From Paludibacteraceae bacterium (lineage in GTDB: Bacteria > Bacteroidota > Bacteroidia > Bacteroidales > Paludibacteraceae): 64,000 nt of DNA. Location: NCBI GenBank assembly GCA_017625155.1, contig JAGALP010000004.1, forward strand, positions 124,001-188,000, in the 5' to 3' direction. Positions 45,993 to 52,403 of this stretch are shown here, piece after piece (the stretch's first letter is position 1; each line of letters begins with the position of its first letter). The position numbers were made by a program, and so were the translations under genes. Below the pieces are notes generated by a model. That model had not been told where the DNA came from. It made no database searches and saw only the letters and a program-made list of their open reading frames with translations.

Positions 45993-46979
45993 ATGGAAAA
46001 AGTAATCAGTGGCATTCGCCCTACGGGTAATTTGCACCTTGGAAATTATTTTGGTGCAGTGAAGAGTTTTGTGAAGATGCAAGAGGAATATAATTGTATG
46101 TTCTTTATTGCCGATTGGCACTCACTTACCACACACCCAACCCCCGAAAACTTACGTACATCTGTTCGCACTATCCTCGCAGAATATTTGGCATGTGGCA
46201 TTGACCCTCAAAAGGCACCTATCTATGTGCAAAGCGATGTGAAGCAAGTGCTTGAGTTATACCTCTACCTCAATATGAATGCCTATCTCGGCGAATTGGA
46301 ACGTGTCACATCCTTCAAGGAAAAAGCACGCAAGCAACCTGATAATGTGAATGCAGGTTTGCTGACCTATCCATCTTTGATGGCTGCGGATATCCTCGTG
46401 CATAAGGCAGATAAAGTGCCTGTGGGCAAAGACCAAGAGCAGAATATGGAGATGGCGCGATTGTTTGCACGCCGTTTCAATCGTATCTACAACGTAGAGT
46501 ATTTCAAAGAGCCAGAGTCGTTCCACTTCAATGCTAAAGCCGTGAAAGTGCCTGGCTTGGACGGTAGCGGTAAGATGGGTAAGAGCGAGGGTAATGCCAT
46601 TTACCTTTGCGACGATGAGGCGACTATCAAGAAGAAAGTGATGCGTGCAGTGACTGATGCAGGACCAACAATGCTCAACCAAGTGAAGCCAGAGCCCATT
46701 GAAAACCTCTTTACATTGATGCAATTGGTTTCTACTCCCGATACCTACGATTATTTCAATGACCAATACAACAATATGGCCATTCGCTATGGCGATATGA
46801 AGAAGCAGTTGGCTGCAGATATCAATGCCTTCTGCGCACCTATCCGCGAGCGTATCCTTGATTTCCAAAGCAACGAAGAATACCTTGCTAAAGTAGCACG
46901 CGAAGGTGCTGAAGCAGCATCTGCCAGCGCAGAGAAAACAATCCGCGAAGTACGCGAGATTATTGGCTTCCGTAACTAA
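45993..46979 (+). CDS. trpS: Tryptophan--tRNA ligase
   Basis: 328 residues from the ATG at 45993 (EKVISGIRPTGNLHLGNYFGA). Class I synthetase: HIGH-type motif HLGN near 17, and the KMSKS-type loop GKMGKSEG near 205. Charges tRNA-Trp. It has its own promoter; 12 bases after the stop a sigma-54-like element begins the next unit. Confidence 0.97.
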   Translation: MEKVISGIRPTGNLHLGNYFGAVKSFVKMQEEYNCMFFIADWHSLTTHPTPENLRTSVRTILAEYLACGIDPQKAPIYVQSDVKQVLELYLYLNMNAYLGELERVTSFKEKARKQPDNVNAGLLTYPSLMAADILVHKADKVPVGKDQEQNMEMARLFARRFNRIYNVEYFKEPESFHFNAKAVKVPGLDGSGKMGKSEGNAIYLCDDEATIKKKVMRAVTDAGPTMLNQVKPEPIENLFTLMQLVSTPDTYDYFNDQYNNMAIRYGDMKKQLAADINAFCAPIRERILDFQSNEEYLAKVAREGAEAASASAEKTIREVREIIGFRN

Positions 46980-46990
46980 GGGCTAAATAT

Positions 46991-47006
46991 TGGCACGGTT
47001 TTTGCA
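46991..47006 (+). promoter_or_regulatory. Sigma-54-type promoter, full consensus match
   Basis: TGGCACG-GTTT-TTGCA, identical to the -24/-12 consensus, GG and GC ten bases apart. It lies only 14 bases before the ATG at 47021, so the transcript would start close to that ATG and be nearly leaderless, or the ATG at 47030 is used. Confidence 0.65.
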
Positions 47007-47020
47007 TTATCTTGATAAAG

Positions 47021-47266
47021 ATGAAGCGCATGTTGTTCATATTATTGGTGTTGATTGGTTGTTGTCAATTGTCAATTGTCAACAGTCAACTATCCAATAG
47101 TAAATTGTCAAATGGTAAATATCTTGATGATGCTTATTATTGGCCAGTGGTGGACACGATTGTGCCTACCGAGCCGATATATGATAAGAACGCGCGCGAA
47201 TTTATTTTCTTGGAAGATACAACGCAATATCCCGATACGGTAGTAATGCGCATAGTGGAAAAATGA
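47021..47266 (+). CDS. Small secreted protein of unknown function
   Basis: 81 residues from ATG 47021 (alternative 47030). It has a signal-peptide-like start (KRMLFILLVLIGCC), then QLSIVNSQLSNSKLSN encoded by tandem TCAATTGTCAA-type words (47060-47115), then a mature part (DDAYYWPVVDTIVPTEPIYD, FIFLEDTTQYPDTVVMRIVEK). The cysteine pair could be a lipobox. I do not recognise the family. The TGA overlaps the ATG of the porin gene by four bases, so the two are coupled and may act together in the outer membrane. Confidence 0.7.
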   Translation: MKRMLFILLVLIGCCQLSIVNSQLSNSKLSNGKYLDDAYYWPVVDTIVPTEPIYDKNAREFIFLEDTTQYPDTVVMRIVEK

Positions 47267-48699
47267 AACGCGCAACCTACATATTATCTTTTTGCTTTTG
47301 GTTGTCACTTCTCAACTGTCAGCTATCAGCAGCCCAAGATGTACAACGTTTTGCTGAACGTCAAATCATAGGTACGGCTCGTTACGTGGGTATGGGTGGC
47401 GCAATGACGGCTATCGGTGGCGACCCTTCGGCTGTGATAGATAATCCTGCGGGGTTGGGCTTATACCGACGTAGTGAGATAGCACTAACTATTGATGAAA
47501 CCATTGATCGTACGCAGCAGGTGGGGAGTGAGGATACATACCAACGTGCCCGCTTCGCAGCGCCTCATGTGTCGGCTATCTGGGCATGGGGGAATCCAAT
47601 GAAGCAAAGTGGAATGATTTATAATAATTTCATGTTTTCTGTCAATCGCCTTGCTAATTTCAATCGTGATGTGGTAGTAAGCGGTCGTGGGATGGGGATG
47701 GCAGAGACCATTTGCCAAAAGACCAATGGATTGGCAGAAGAATATCTATATGACACGCCTTGGGACGATGTAGAAATAGGTTGGTTGAGCATATTGGGTT
47801 ACGAAGGGTATTTGATTGACCCTCACGTGGATTCGCTGGCATCCAATCTGTTTGATAAGTATGCATGGATACCTGCCATAGACTTTACTGACGGCACGTT
47901 GTCTGTTTCAGAATCAGGTACTTATGACCAATATACGCTTTCGTGGGCGAGCAATATCAGCAATCAATGGTATATAGGTATGAGTTTGAATATCCCTACA
48001 CTGAGTTATACTAAACATGTGTCGCATAGAGAAACCGACCGTATCAATTCTGCTGAACTGAAATCAATGTATCATCTTTCTGGATTGGGTGTAAGTGGTT
48101 CTATTGGTTTGATTTACCGTCCTATTCAAGCATTGCGTATCGGTGCTTCATTCGAAACACCAACGATGATGAGTCTTTCGATGCAGACTGAAGGCGATAT
48201 GTATTCCACGTTAGCTCCAGAGGATATTCTGACCCCAGAGAGTGGCATTATTAGCACAGAAATGGTGACACCATTGCGCACGAGTGTGAGTGTGGCAGGT
48301 CAATTAGGTAGTATAGGCTTGTTGGCGTTGCAATATGATTATGCCCATGCCGTGGAGATGGAGGATGTACATACTTTGCGTATAGGGGCTGAAGTACAAG
48401 CTTGCCGTGGCTTCTTCCTGAATGCGGGCTATGTATATGAGTCATCGTTCTTAAACGAAGATCCTGTATGGCAATTGGCGTACAACGATATACGAACAGA
48501 TATGGATTATCGCTACACAGCATCTTCGCAGTATGCGAGTGCTGGTTTGGGCTATCGAAGTGATATGGTGGTGGCACAAGTGGCGTACCAATATCGTTGG
48601 CAAACGCTCCATCAATATGCTACTGAGATGCAGATGACAGCAATGGATGTACATGCTGATACGCATCGTATTGTGGCTACATTGGCGTGGCGATTTTAA
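47263..48699 (+). CDS. Outer-membrane beta-barrel protein, OmpP1/FadL-like
   Basis: 478 residues. Signal peptide ending QLSAAQ, then the N-terminal hatch-like segment of the family: ARYVGMGGAMTAIGGDPSAVIDNPAGLGLYRRSE (G-G-A, D-P-S and N-P-A-G-L are the usual signs). Alternating beta strands run to the end, with a terminal phenylalanine (VATLAWRF). Relatives in Bacteroidales are annotated as hemin receptor or OmpP1/FadL/TodX transporters; the true substrate, perhaps a hydrophobic compound, is unknown. It is coupled to the small secreted protein upstream and driven by the sigma-54-like promoter. Confidence 0.85.
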   Translation: MKRATYILSFCFWLSLLNCQLSAAQDVQRFAERQIIGTARYVGMGGAMTAIGGDPSAVIDNPAGLGLYRRSEIALTIDETIDRTQQVGSEDTYQRARFAAPHVSAIWAWGNPMKQSGMIYNNFMFSVNRLANFNRDVVVSGRGMGMAETICQKTNGLAEEYLYDTPWDDVEIGWLSILGYEGYLIDPHVDSLASNLFDKYAWIPAIDFTDGTLSVSESGTYDQYTLSWASNISNQWYIGMSLNIPTLSYTKHVSHRETDRINSAELKSMYHLSGLGVSGSIGLIYRPIQALRIGASFETPTMMSLSMQTEGDMYSTLAPEDILTPESGIISTEMVTPLRTSVSVAGQLGSIGLLALQYDYAHAVEMEDVHTLRIGAEVQACRGFFLNAGYVYESSFLNEDPVWQLAYNDIRTDMDYRYTASSQYASAGLGYRSDMVVAQVAYQYRWQTLHQYATEMQMTAMDVHADTHRIVATLAWRF

Positions 48700-48745
48700 C
48701 AATTCGTGCCTTGAAACTATAAATTTTAAATTTTCAACTCACTTT

Positions 48746-48761
48746 TGGCACGATAATTGTT
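48746..48761 (+). promoter_or_regulatory. Sigma-54-type promoter upstream of the structured RNA
   Basis: TGGCACG-ATAA-TTGTT: perfect -24 half, -12 half with GT in place of GC. A start near 48773 would be about 30 bases before the RNA stem at 48803. I find no good TTTG-N20-TAnnTTTG promoter for the same RNA. Confidence 0.5.
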
Positions 48762-48802
48762 AATAATTTAACAACGAGCACAGCGAGTGATCTTTTAACA
48801 TA

Positions 48803-49004
48803 TTGTTGCATTGCTTAGAGACCGGAAAACTCAACAAATTTTATCTTACGAGGTAGGTGCTTTTCTAATGGCGTGCTAATACTCTCCGCCGAGACCGACT
48901 CACAAAGTCGTAGCGATGAGGTAGTTAGATTACAAAGGGTCTGTACCCCTCAAATCCTGTTTCATAGGAGTTTTCTCGAGTAAAAGCAATGCAGCAATTT
49001 TTTT
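48803..49004 (+). ncRNA. Structured non-coding RNA, 6S-RNA-like
   Basis: About 200 bases without an ORF whose two ends pair. Bases 48803-48816 pair with 48984-48997 (14 pairs, one G-U), and GAAAACTC at 48825-48832 pairs with GAGTTTTC at 48968-48975. The 3' arm is followed by seven T, so the closing stem doubles as terminator. Inside are a terminal hairpin CGACT-cacaa-AGTCG (48896-48910), an enclosing CTAA/TTAG helix and a small GGGT-ctgt-ACCC hairpin near 48939-48950. Closing stem, large middle bubble and terminal arm of this size are the plan of 6S RNA. A leader RNA or riboswitch for the HAD gene, which starts 25 bases after the T-tract, is the main alternative. It shows no tmRNA, RNase P or SRP RNA signature. 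Confidence 0.55.
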
Positions 49005-49028
49005 ATGTTAGCGAAGTAGTTAATCATT

Positions 49029-49697
49029 ATGAAGCAGAACAAAGCATATTTCTTTGACATGGACGGGGTATTGTATGACTCCATGCCCCATCATGCTATC
49101 GCGTGGGAAGAAGTGATGAAGGCACACGGGATTTCGTTTACTGCCCGCGATTGTTATATCAACGAAGGTCGCACAGGTGAATCCGTAATACGTGAGGCAT
49201 TTCAACAACTACTCGGTAGGGATGCTACTCCTGATGAAGTAAAGACGATTTATGCGGAGAAGTCTGCATACTATCACCGATTGGTCAATATCGCTACGCC
49301 TACCATTCCAGGCGTGGCAGAGGTGCTGCAGTTTGTTAAAGACTCTGGCAGTCAAATATGGGTTGTTACTGGCTCTGGTATGCGAACACTATTGGATAGC
49401 CTGAATACGGTATTTCCATCTATCTTTCAGCAAGATAGAATGATTACAGCTTTTGATGTGACGCATGGGAAACCCGATCCTGAGCCTTATCTAAAGGCAT
49501 GGGAACGCTCTGGACTGAAGAAAGAGCAATGCTTCGTTATTGAGAATGCACCCTTGGGTATTCGCTCTGGTAAAGCAGCAGGATTGACTGTTTATGCCGT
49601 GAATACGGGTATATTAACTAAGGAAGACTTAGCTCAAGCGGACAAAGTCTTTGATAACATGACCGAACTGCTTGCTTTCTTGCAAGAAGACAGTTGA
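49029..49697 (+). CDS. HAD-superfamily phosphatase, beta-phosphoglucomutase-like
   Basis: 222 residues, subfamily IA HAD hydrolase. Motif I with the nucleophile Asp in FFDMDGVLYDSMP (residues 9-21), helical cap (about 22-90), motif II WVVTGSGMRTLL near 113, motif III lysine in VTHGKPDPEPYLKAWE near 155, motif IV ENAPLGIRSGKAAG near 175. DMDGVLYDSMP is typical of PGM-like or sugar-phosphate phosphatases. The exact substrate cannot be assigned. It starts 25 bases after the terminator of the structured RNA, so it may rely on read-through or an internal promoter. Confidence 0.92.
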   Translation: MKQNKAYFFDMDGVLYDSMPHHAIAWEEVMKAHGISFTARDCYINEGRTGESVIREAFQQLLGRDATPDEVKTIYAEKSAYYHRLVNIATPTIPGVAEVLQFVKDSGSQIWVVTGSGMRTLLDSLNTVFPSIFQQDRMITAFDVTHGKPDPEPYLKAWERSGLKKEQCFVIENAPLGIRSGKAAGLTVYAVNTGILTKEDLAQADKVFDNMTELLAFLQEDS

Positions 49698-49915
49698 TCG
49701 TGTATCTGTCTCTTCCTCCTACCTTCTGCATGCATCTTTCCGCTTTCTTTCTCGAAACTACCTCGTTACCACTTCGATACCAATCCATTACCATCCAATA
49801 CTTTCCCCGTACTGTGCTACCTATCTCTCGGCGTTCATTCGCCGAGTATCCTCCGCCTACTACACTCTACGCTCTACACTCTACACTTATAAGTTTTTAC
49901 TTTTCCCCTTAGAAA

Positions 49916-49947
49916 TTTGCACATTTGCAAATTTTGTTGTACCTTTG
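49916..49947 (+). promoter_or_regulatory. Promoter with overlapping palindrome, secreted-protein pair
   Basis: TTTG at 49916-49919, 20 bases, TACCTTTG at 49940-49947. A perfect palindrome AATTTGCA-catt-TGCAAATT (49914-49933) covers the -33 box and looks like an operator. Upstream, the 290-base gap holds a CTCGGCG/CGCCGAG hairpin (49827-49846) and four TACACTC heptamers (49861-49888), but no gene. Confidence 0.7.
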
Positions 49948-49985
49948 CGAATTGAAACTTTGAAACAATTTAACTTATTAAGCCT

Positions 49986-50384
49986 ATGAAAAAGTTATTC
50001 TTATTTCTGCTAAGTCTATTCTTATGTAGTGTGAGTGTGCCGTTTCTTGCTCAGGATGCCGAACTTGTACCCGCTATGGTGCTGCAAATGGCAGATGGCA
50101 CAGAGCAGGTGGTGCAGTTGGACTACACTTCGGTGACAGACTTTAGTGTGTTATCCAGCAAGGGGAGTCTTGCTGTAAGTGTGCCTGAAGCAGAAGTCAC
50201 AGGTGTGCGTAGTATTACTTTCGCCATGGTGGAGAAAGATAATACGACCACTTCTATAGAGGAAGTATCTTCTTTGAACAATGCCACAACCGACAAAGTC
50301 CTATTCAACGGCAAATTATTTATCCGTGCCACCATGCCTAATGGCAAACAAGTTTGGTACGATGTGATGGGACTGAAACTCTGA
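49986..50384 (+). CDS. Secreted protein of unknown function with a C-terminal T9SS-like motif
   Basis: 132 residues. Signal peptide (KKLFLFLLSLFLCSVSVPFLAQ), then a beta-rich part (AMVLQMADGTEQVVQLDYTS, VTGVRSITFAMVE) and a C-terminal block (DKVLFNGKLFIRATMPNGKQVWYDVMGLKL region). The G-K-L-F-I ... G ... Y-D-V-M-G pattern resembles the end of type IX secretion sorting domains, but I cannot confirm that. It begins 38 bases after a good promoter, and 65 bases with GAAACTTTGAAAC words and a GCGC hairpin separate it from the next gene. Function not recognised. Confidence 0.7.
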   Translation: MKKLFLFLLSLFLCSVSVPFLAQDAELVPAMVLQMADGTEQVVQLDYTSVTDFSVLSSKGSLAVSVPEAEVTGVRSITFAMVEKDNTTTSIEEVSSLNNATTDKVLFNGKLFIRATMPNGKQVWYDVMGLKL

Positions 50385-50449
50385 AACATTGAAACTTTGA
50401 AACAAGCGCTTCGCGCGTGAAACTTTGAAACTTATAAAATAATAACAAT

Positions 50450-51166
50450 ATGAAAAAGATGTTTATGGCAGTCATCGCCCTGATGATGACAATTAGTGCT
50501 TCTGCACAGTTTTATATTTATTGCAGTGATGGCAATGTCATCAAAGTGGATAGTATTAGTATGATAGAGCCAGAAGACCCGTATAATGGTCATGAGTACG
50601 TGGATTTGGGTTTGAGTGTAAAATGGGCAACCTGCAACGTGGGTGCAACGAAGCCAGAGGAGTACGGCGATTACTTTGCTTGGGGCGAAGTAGAACCCAA
50701 AGAAGTATATGATTGGAGTACGTATAAATGGTGCAATGGCTCGTATGATTCACTAACCAAGTACAATAATAGTAGCAGTTACGGTATTATAGATAATAAA
50801 ACAGTCCTTGATGCGTCTGATGATGCCGCTACGGCTAATTGGGGTGGTGCATGGCGTATGCCAACTAAAGAGGAACAAGACGAATTGCGCGAGAATTGTA
50901 CTTGGACATGGACTACAGAAAACGGAGTAAATGGTTATAGAGTGACCTCAAATAAGAAAGGTTACACCGACAAGTCCATTTTTCTCCCCGCCGCCAGCGA
51001 TAGTTCGCTCGACTACGCAGGCAGCATGGGCAACTACTGGTCGAGTTCGCTCTTCACGGGCAACCCGAACGAAGCGTATGTGTTGTACTTCAGCTCAGAC
51101 GGCGTGTTTTGGAACATCAGCAATTTTCGGTACTATGGACAATCCGTGCGACCAGTATGCCCTTAG
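50450..51166 (+). CDS. Secreted FISUMP-type (C-type-lectin-like) protein; candidate DGR target
   Basis: 238 residues. Signal peptide ending SASAQ, a short lead (YIYCSDGNVIKVDSIS), then a Fibrobacter succinogenes major paralogous domain: YVDLGLSVKWATCNVGA (near 47), YGDYFAWGEVEPKE, WRMPTKEEQDEL, FLPAAS, and the tail GNYWSSS ... YYGQSVRPVCP. This fold belongs to the FGE/C-type-lectin group used by diversity-generating retroelements. In the tail (residues 194-238) framework codons such as TGG, TCG, GTG, CCG and CGG alternate with NNC/NNT codons (CTC, TTC, GGC, TAT, TAC, AGC, TTT, ATC), as expected if adenines of AAC/AAT template codons were mutated. The last 180 bases are also richer in GC than the rest of the gene. 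Ligand unknown; surface display is likely. Confidence 0.85.
   Translation: MKKMFMAVIALMMTISASAQFYIYCSDGNVIKVDSISMIEPEDPYNGHEYVDLGLSVKWATCNVGATKPEEYGDYFAWGEVEPKEVYDWSTYKWCNGSYDSLTKYNNSSSYGIIDNKTVLDASDDAATANWGGAWRMPTKEEQDELRENCTWTWTTENGVNGYRVTSNKKGYTDKSIFLPAASDSSLDYAGSMGNYWSSSLFTGNPNEAYVLYFSSDGVFWNISNFRYYGQSVRPVCP
51029..51163 (+). other. Putative variable region of a diversity-generating retroelement target
   Basis: The final 45 codons of the FISUMP gene. About fifteen codons at the positions expected to vary end in C or T and differ from AAC/AAT mainly at the first two bases, while the scaffold codons between them have almost no adenine. The 3' end (GGACAATCCGTGCGACC) is the place where an initiation-of-homing sequence would sit. 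No template repeat or reverse transcriptase is in this window. Confidence 0.5.
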
Positions 51167-51183
51167 ATTTTTACCCTCGCGTT

Positions 51184-51237
51184 CGGCAACATGGTCGCAT
51201 TGACCAACAACTCTGTCGTTGTTAGGGCGACATGTGC
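51184..51237 (+). other. Long hairpin just after the FISUMP stop codon
   Basis: GGCAaCATGgTCGC pairs with GCGACATGTGCC (two single-base bulges), and inside it CCAACAAC pairs with GTTGTTaGG around a TCTGTC loop. It begins 18 bases after the stop. Hairpins or cruciforms directly after the variable region are known to be needed for retrohoming in studied DGRs; no T-tract follows, so it is not a terminator. Confidence 0.6.
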
Positions 51238-51247
51238 CTCCGCTCTC

Positions 51248-51271
51248 CCCAAAAATCAGCAGATTTTTGGG
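51248..51271 (+). other. Second hairpin after the FISUMP gene
   Basis: CCCAAAAATC-agca-GATTTTTGGG, a perfect 10-base stem with a 4-base loop, no T-tract. Together with the hairpin at 51184 it makes a strongly folded 3' region. Beyond it, the word AAAAATCAGC recurs once near 51294. Confidence 0.7.
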
Positions 51272-51323
51272 AGCCCTGAAAGATGTGCAACGAAAAATCA
51301 GCCGCGGGGCGTAAAATGTAAAT

Positions 51324-51361
51324 AAAAAAACTCTCACCTTAGATAGAGGTGGGAGTTTTTT
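51324..51361. terminator. Bidirectional terminator between FISUMP gene and truA
   Basis: ACTCTCACCT-loop-AGGTGGGAGT, with a run of A on the left and a run of T on the right. It serves the convergent genes. To its right (51391-51445) are GAATAGTGCGT 11-base words. Confidence 0.85.
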
Positions 51362-51492
51362 CTTCTTAATCATTAGCCACTGCACCGCTACGGAAAGTAC
51401 GGATAAGAGTAAGGAATAGTGCGTGAATAGTGCGTAATTGGCAGGTAAACTAAAGCCACAGATTAGCCACCGATGTCCTAGTGATCTCCTAT

Positions 51493-51531
51493 AGTGATCG
51501 CGAAGTGGTCGCGTAGCCCAAAGGGAACTTG
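51493..51531. repeat. Hairpin repeat, copy 2 (pair with 24765-24803)
   Basis: Shares AGTGATCGCGAAGTGGTCGC and the following GTrGCCC...AACTTG with copy 1. Here a preceding word CCTAGTGATC is repeated as CCTATAGTGATC. It lies 26 bases past the truA stop. Confidence 0.8.
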
Positions 51532-51557
51532 AAAGTGATTATTAGAAAAACTATCTA

Positions 51558-52349
51558 TCAGATATAAATATCTTCTGGATATTCGATCTTTGTAAGGAAA
51601 AGGCCTTCTGCTGGTGCAGAGTCGCCTGCTGCGCAGCGGTTGTGCTGCGTGATGACCTCGGCAAACTGCTCCTTAGTCATCTTACCACGACCGACTTCAA
51701 ACAATGTACCTACTACCGCACGCACCATATTACGCAGAAAACGGTCAGCAGCGATAGTGAATACGGCGTGTCCGTTGCCCAATTCTTGCCACTCTGCACG
51801 CGTAAGGTCGCAGATAGTAGTCTTCACATCCGTATTCGTGCGGCAGAAAGAAGCAAAATCCTGTTTGCCAATCAACAATTGCGCCGCTTCATTCATCGCT
51901 TCGAAGTTCAATCCTGGGCGTACACGCGTAGCTTGTGTACAAAGGAAAGGGTCTTTGTGATCAATGATATGATATTCGTATGTACGACGCACTGCATCAA
52001 AGCGTGCATGCGCATCATCCCTCACAGGGTAAACATCAAAGACTGCGATAGAATCGGGTAAAATGCCGTTGAGGCGGAAGACCAAATTAGGGGGTATAGG
52101 ACGCCCCATTGGGCTATTGGACGGCGCTGCGCCTATTGGATATTGGTTATTTGGCAAATCGAAATGCGCATACATCTCTCGGGCATGGACACCTGCGTCG
52201 GTGCGACCAGCGAATGTGAGAGGAACCTCCTCACGGAAAATCATAGCCAATGCCTGTTCCATAGTCTCCTGAACAGTCACGCCATTAGGCTGGCGTTGCG
52301 AGCCATGAAAGGCAGTACCATCATATGCAAAGCGGAGGAAATAACGCAT
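51558..52349 (-). CDS. truA: tRNA pseudouridine(38-40) synthase TruA
   Basis: 263 residues. Makes pseudouridine in the tRNA anticodon arm. Catalytic Asp in FAGRTDAGVHA near 50; also FRLNGILPDSIAV, FDAVRRTYEYHI, FASFCRTNTDVKTT and FLRNMVRAVVGTL. Between the conserved HFD and the LNGILP segment there are about 15 more residues than in E. coli TruA; these (PIGAAPSNSPMGRPIPP) are encoded by two palindromic repeat units at 52095-52146. The insertion is in frame, away from the catalytic Asp. It is the last gene of the long minus-strand operon. Confidence 0.95.
   Translation of the reverse strand: MRYFLRFAYDGTAFHGSQRQPNGVTVQETMEQALAMIFREEVPLTFAGRTDAGVHAREMYAHFDLPNNQYPIGAAPSNSPMGRPIPPNLVFRLNGILPDSIAVFDVYPVRDDAHARFDAVRRTYEYHIIDHKDPFLCTQATRVRPGLNFEAMNEAAQLLIGKQDFASFCRTNTDVKTTICDLTRAEWQELGNGHAVFTIAADRFLRNMVRAVVGTLFEVGRGKMTKEQFAEVITQHNRCAAGDSAPAEGLFLTKIEYPEDIYI
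52095..52146. repeat. Palindromic repeat units inside truA
   Basis: Read on the minus strand: CAATA word, GGCGC-a-GCGCC palindrome, GTCCAATA, GCCC-aat-GGGGC palindrome, GTCCTATA. It is the same hairpin plus GTCC-word plan as at 1940-2037 and 59869-59937. Confidence 0.75.
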
Positions 52350-52353
52350 GTTC

Positions 52354-52403
52354 TGTTTAGTGGACGCCCTAAAGGGCTACTGTTTAGTGATTAATGTTTA
52401 GTG
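52354..52403. repeat. Word-hairpin-word element overlapping the flippase stop
   Basis: TGTTTAGTG at 52354-52362, 52381-52389 and 52395-52403, with a perfect GCCCT-aa-AGGGC hairpin at 52366-52377 between the first two. The third word lies inside the flippase frame and supplies its last residues (ITKH) next to the stop codon. Confidence 0.75.

Noticed and set aside
48803..49004. tmRNA, RNase P RNA or SRP RNA
   Set aside because: The length and the missing core signatures (CCA end, conserved RNase P core, SRP Alu/S domain) exclude them; the end-pairing plan fits 6S RNA or a leader better.
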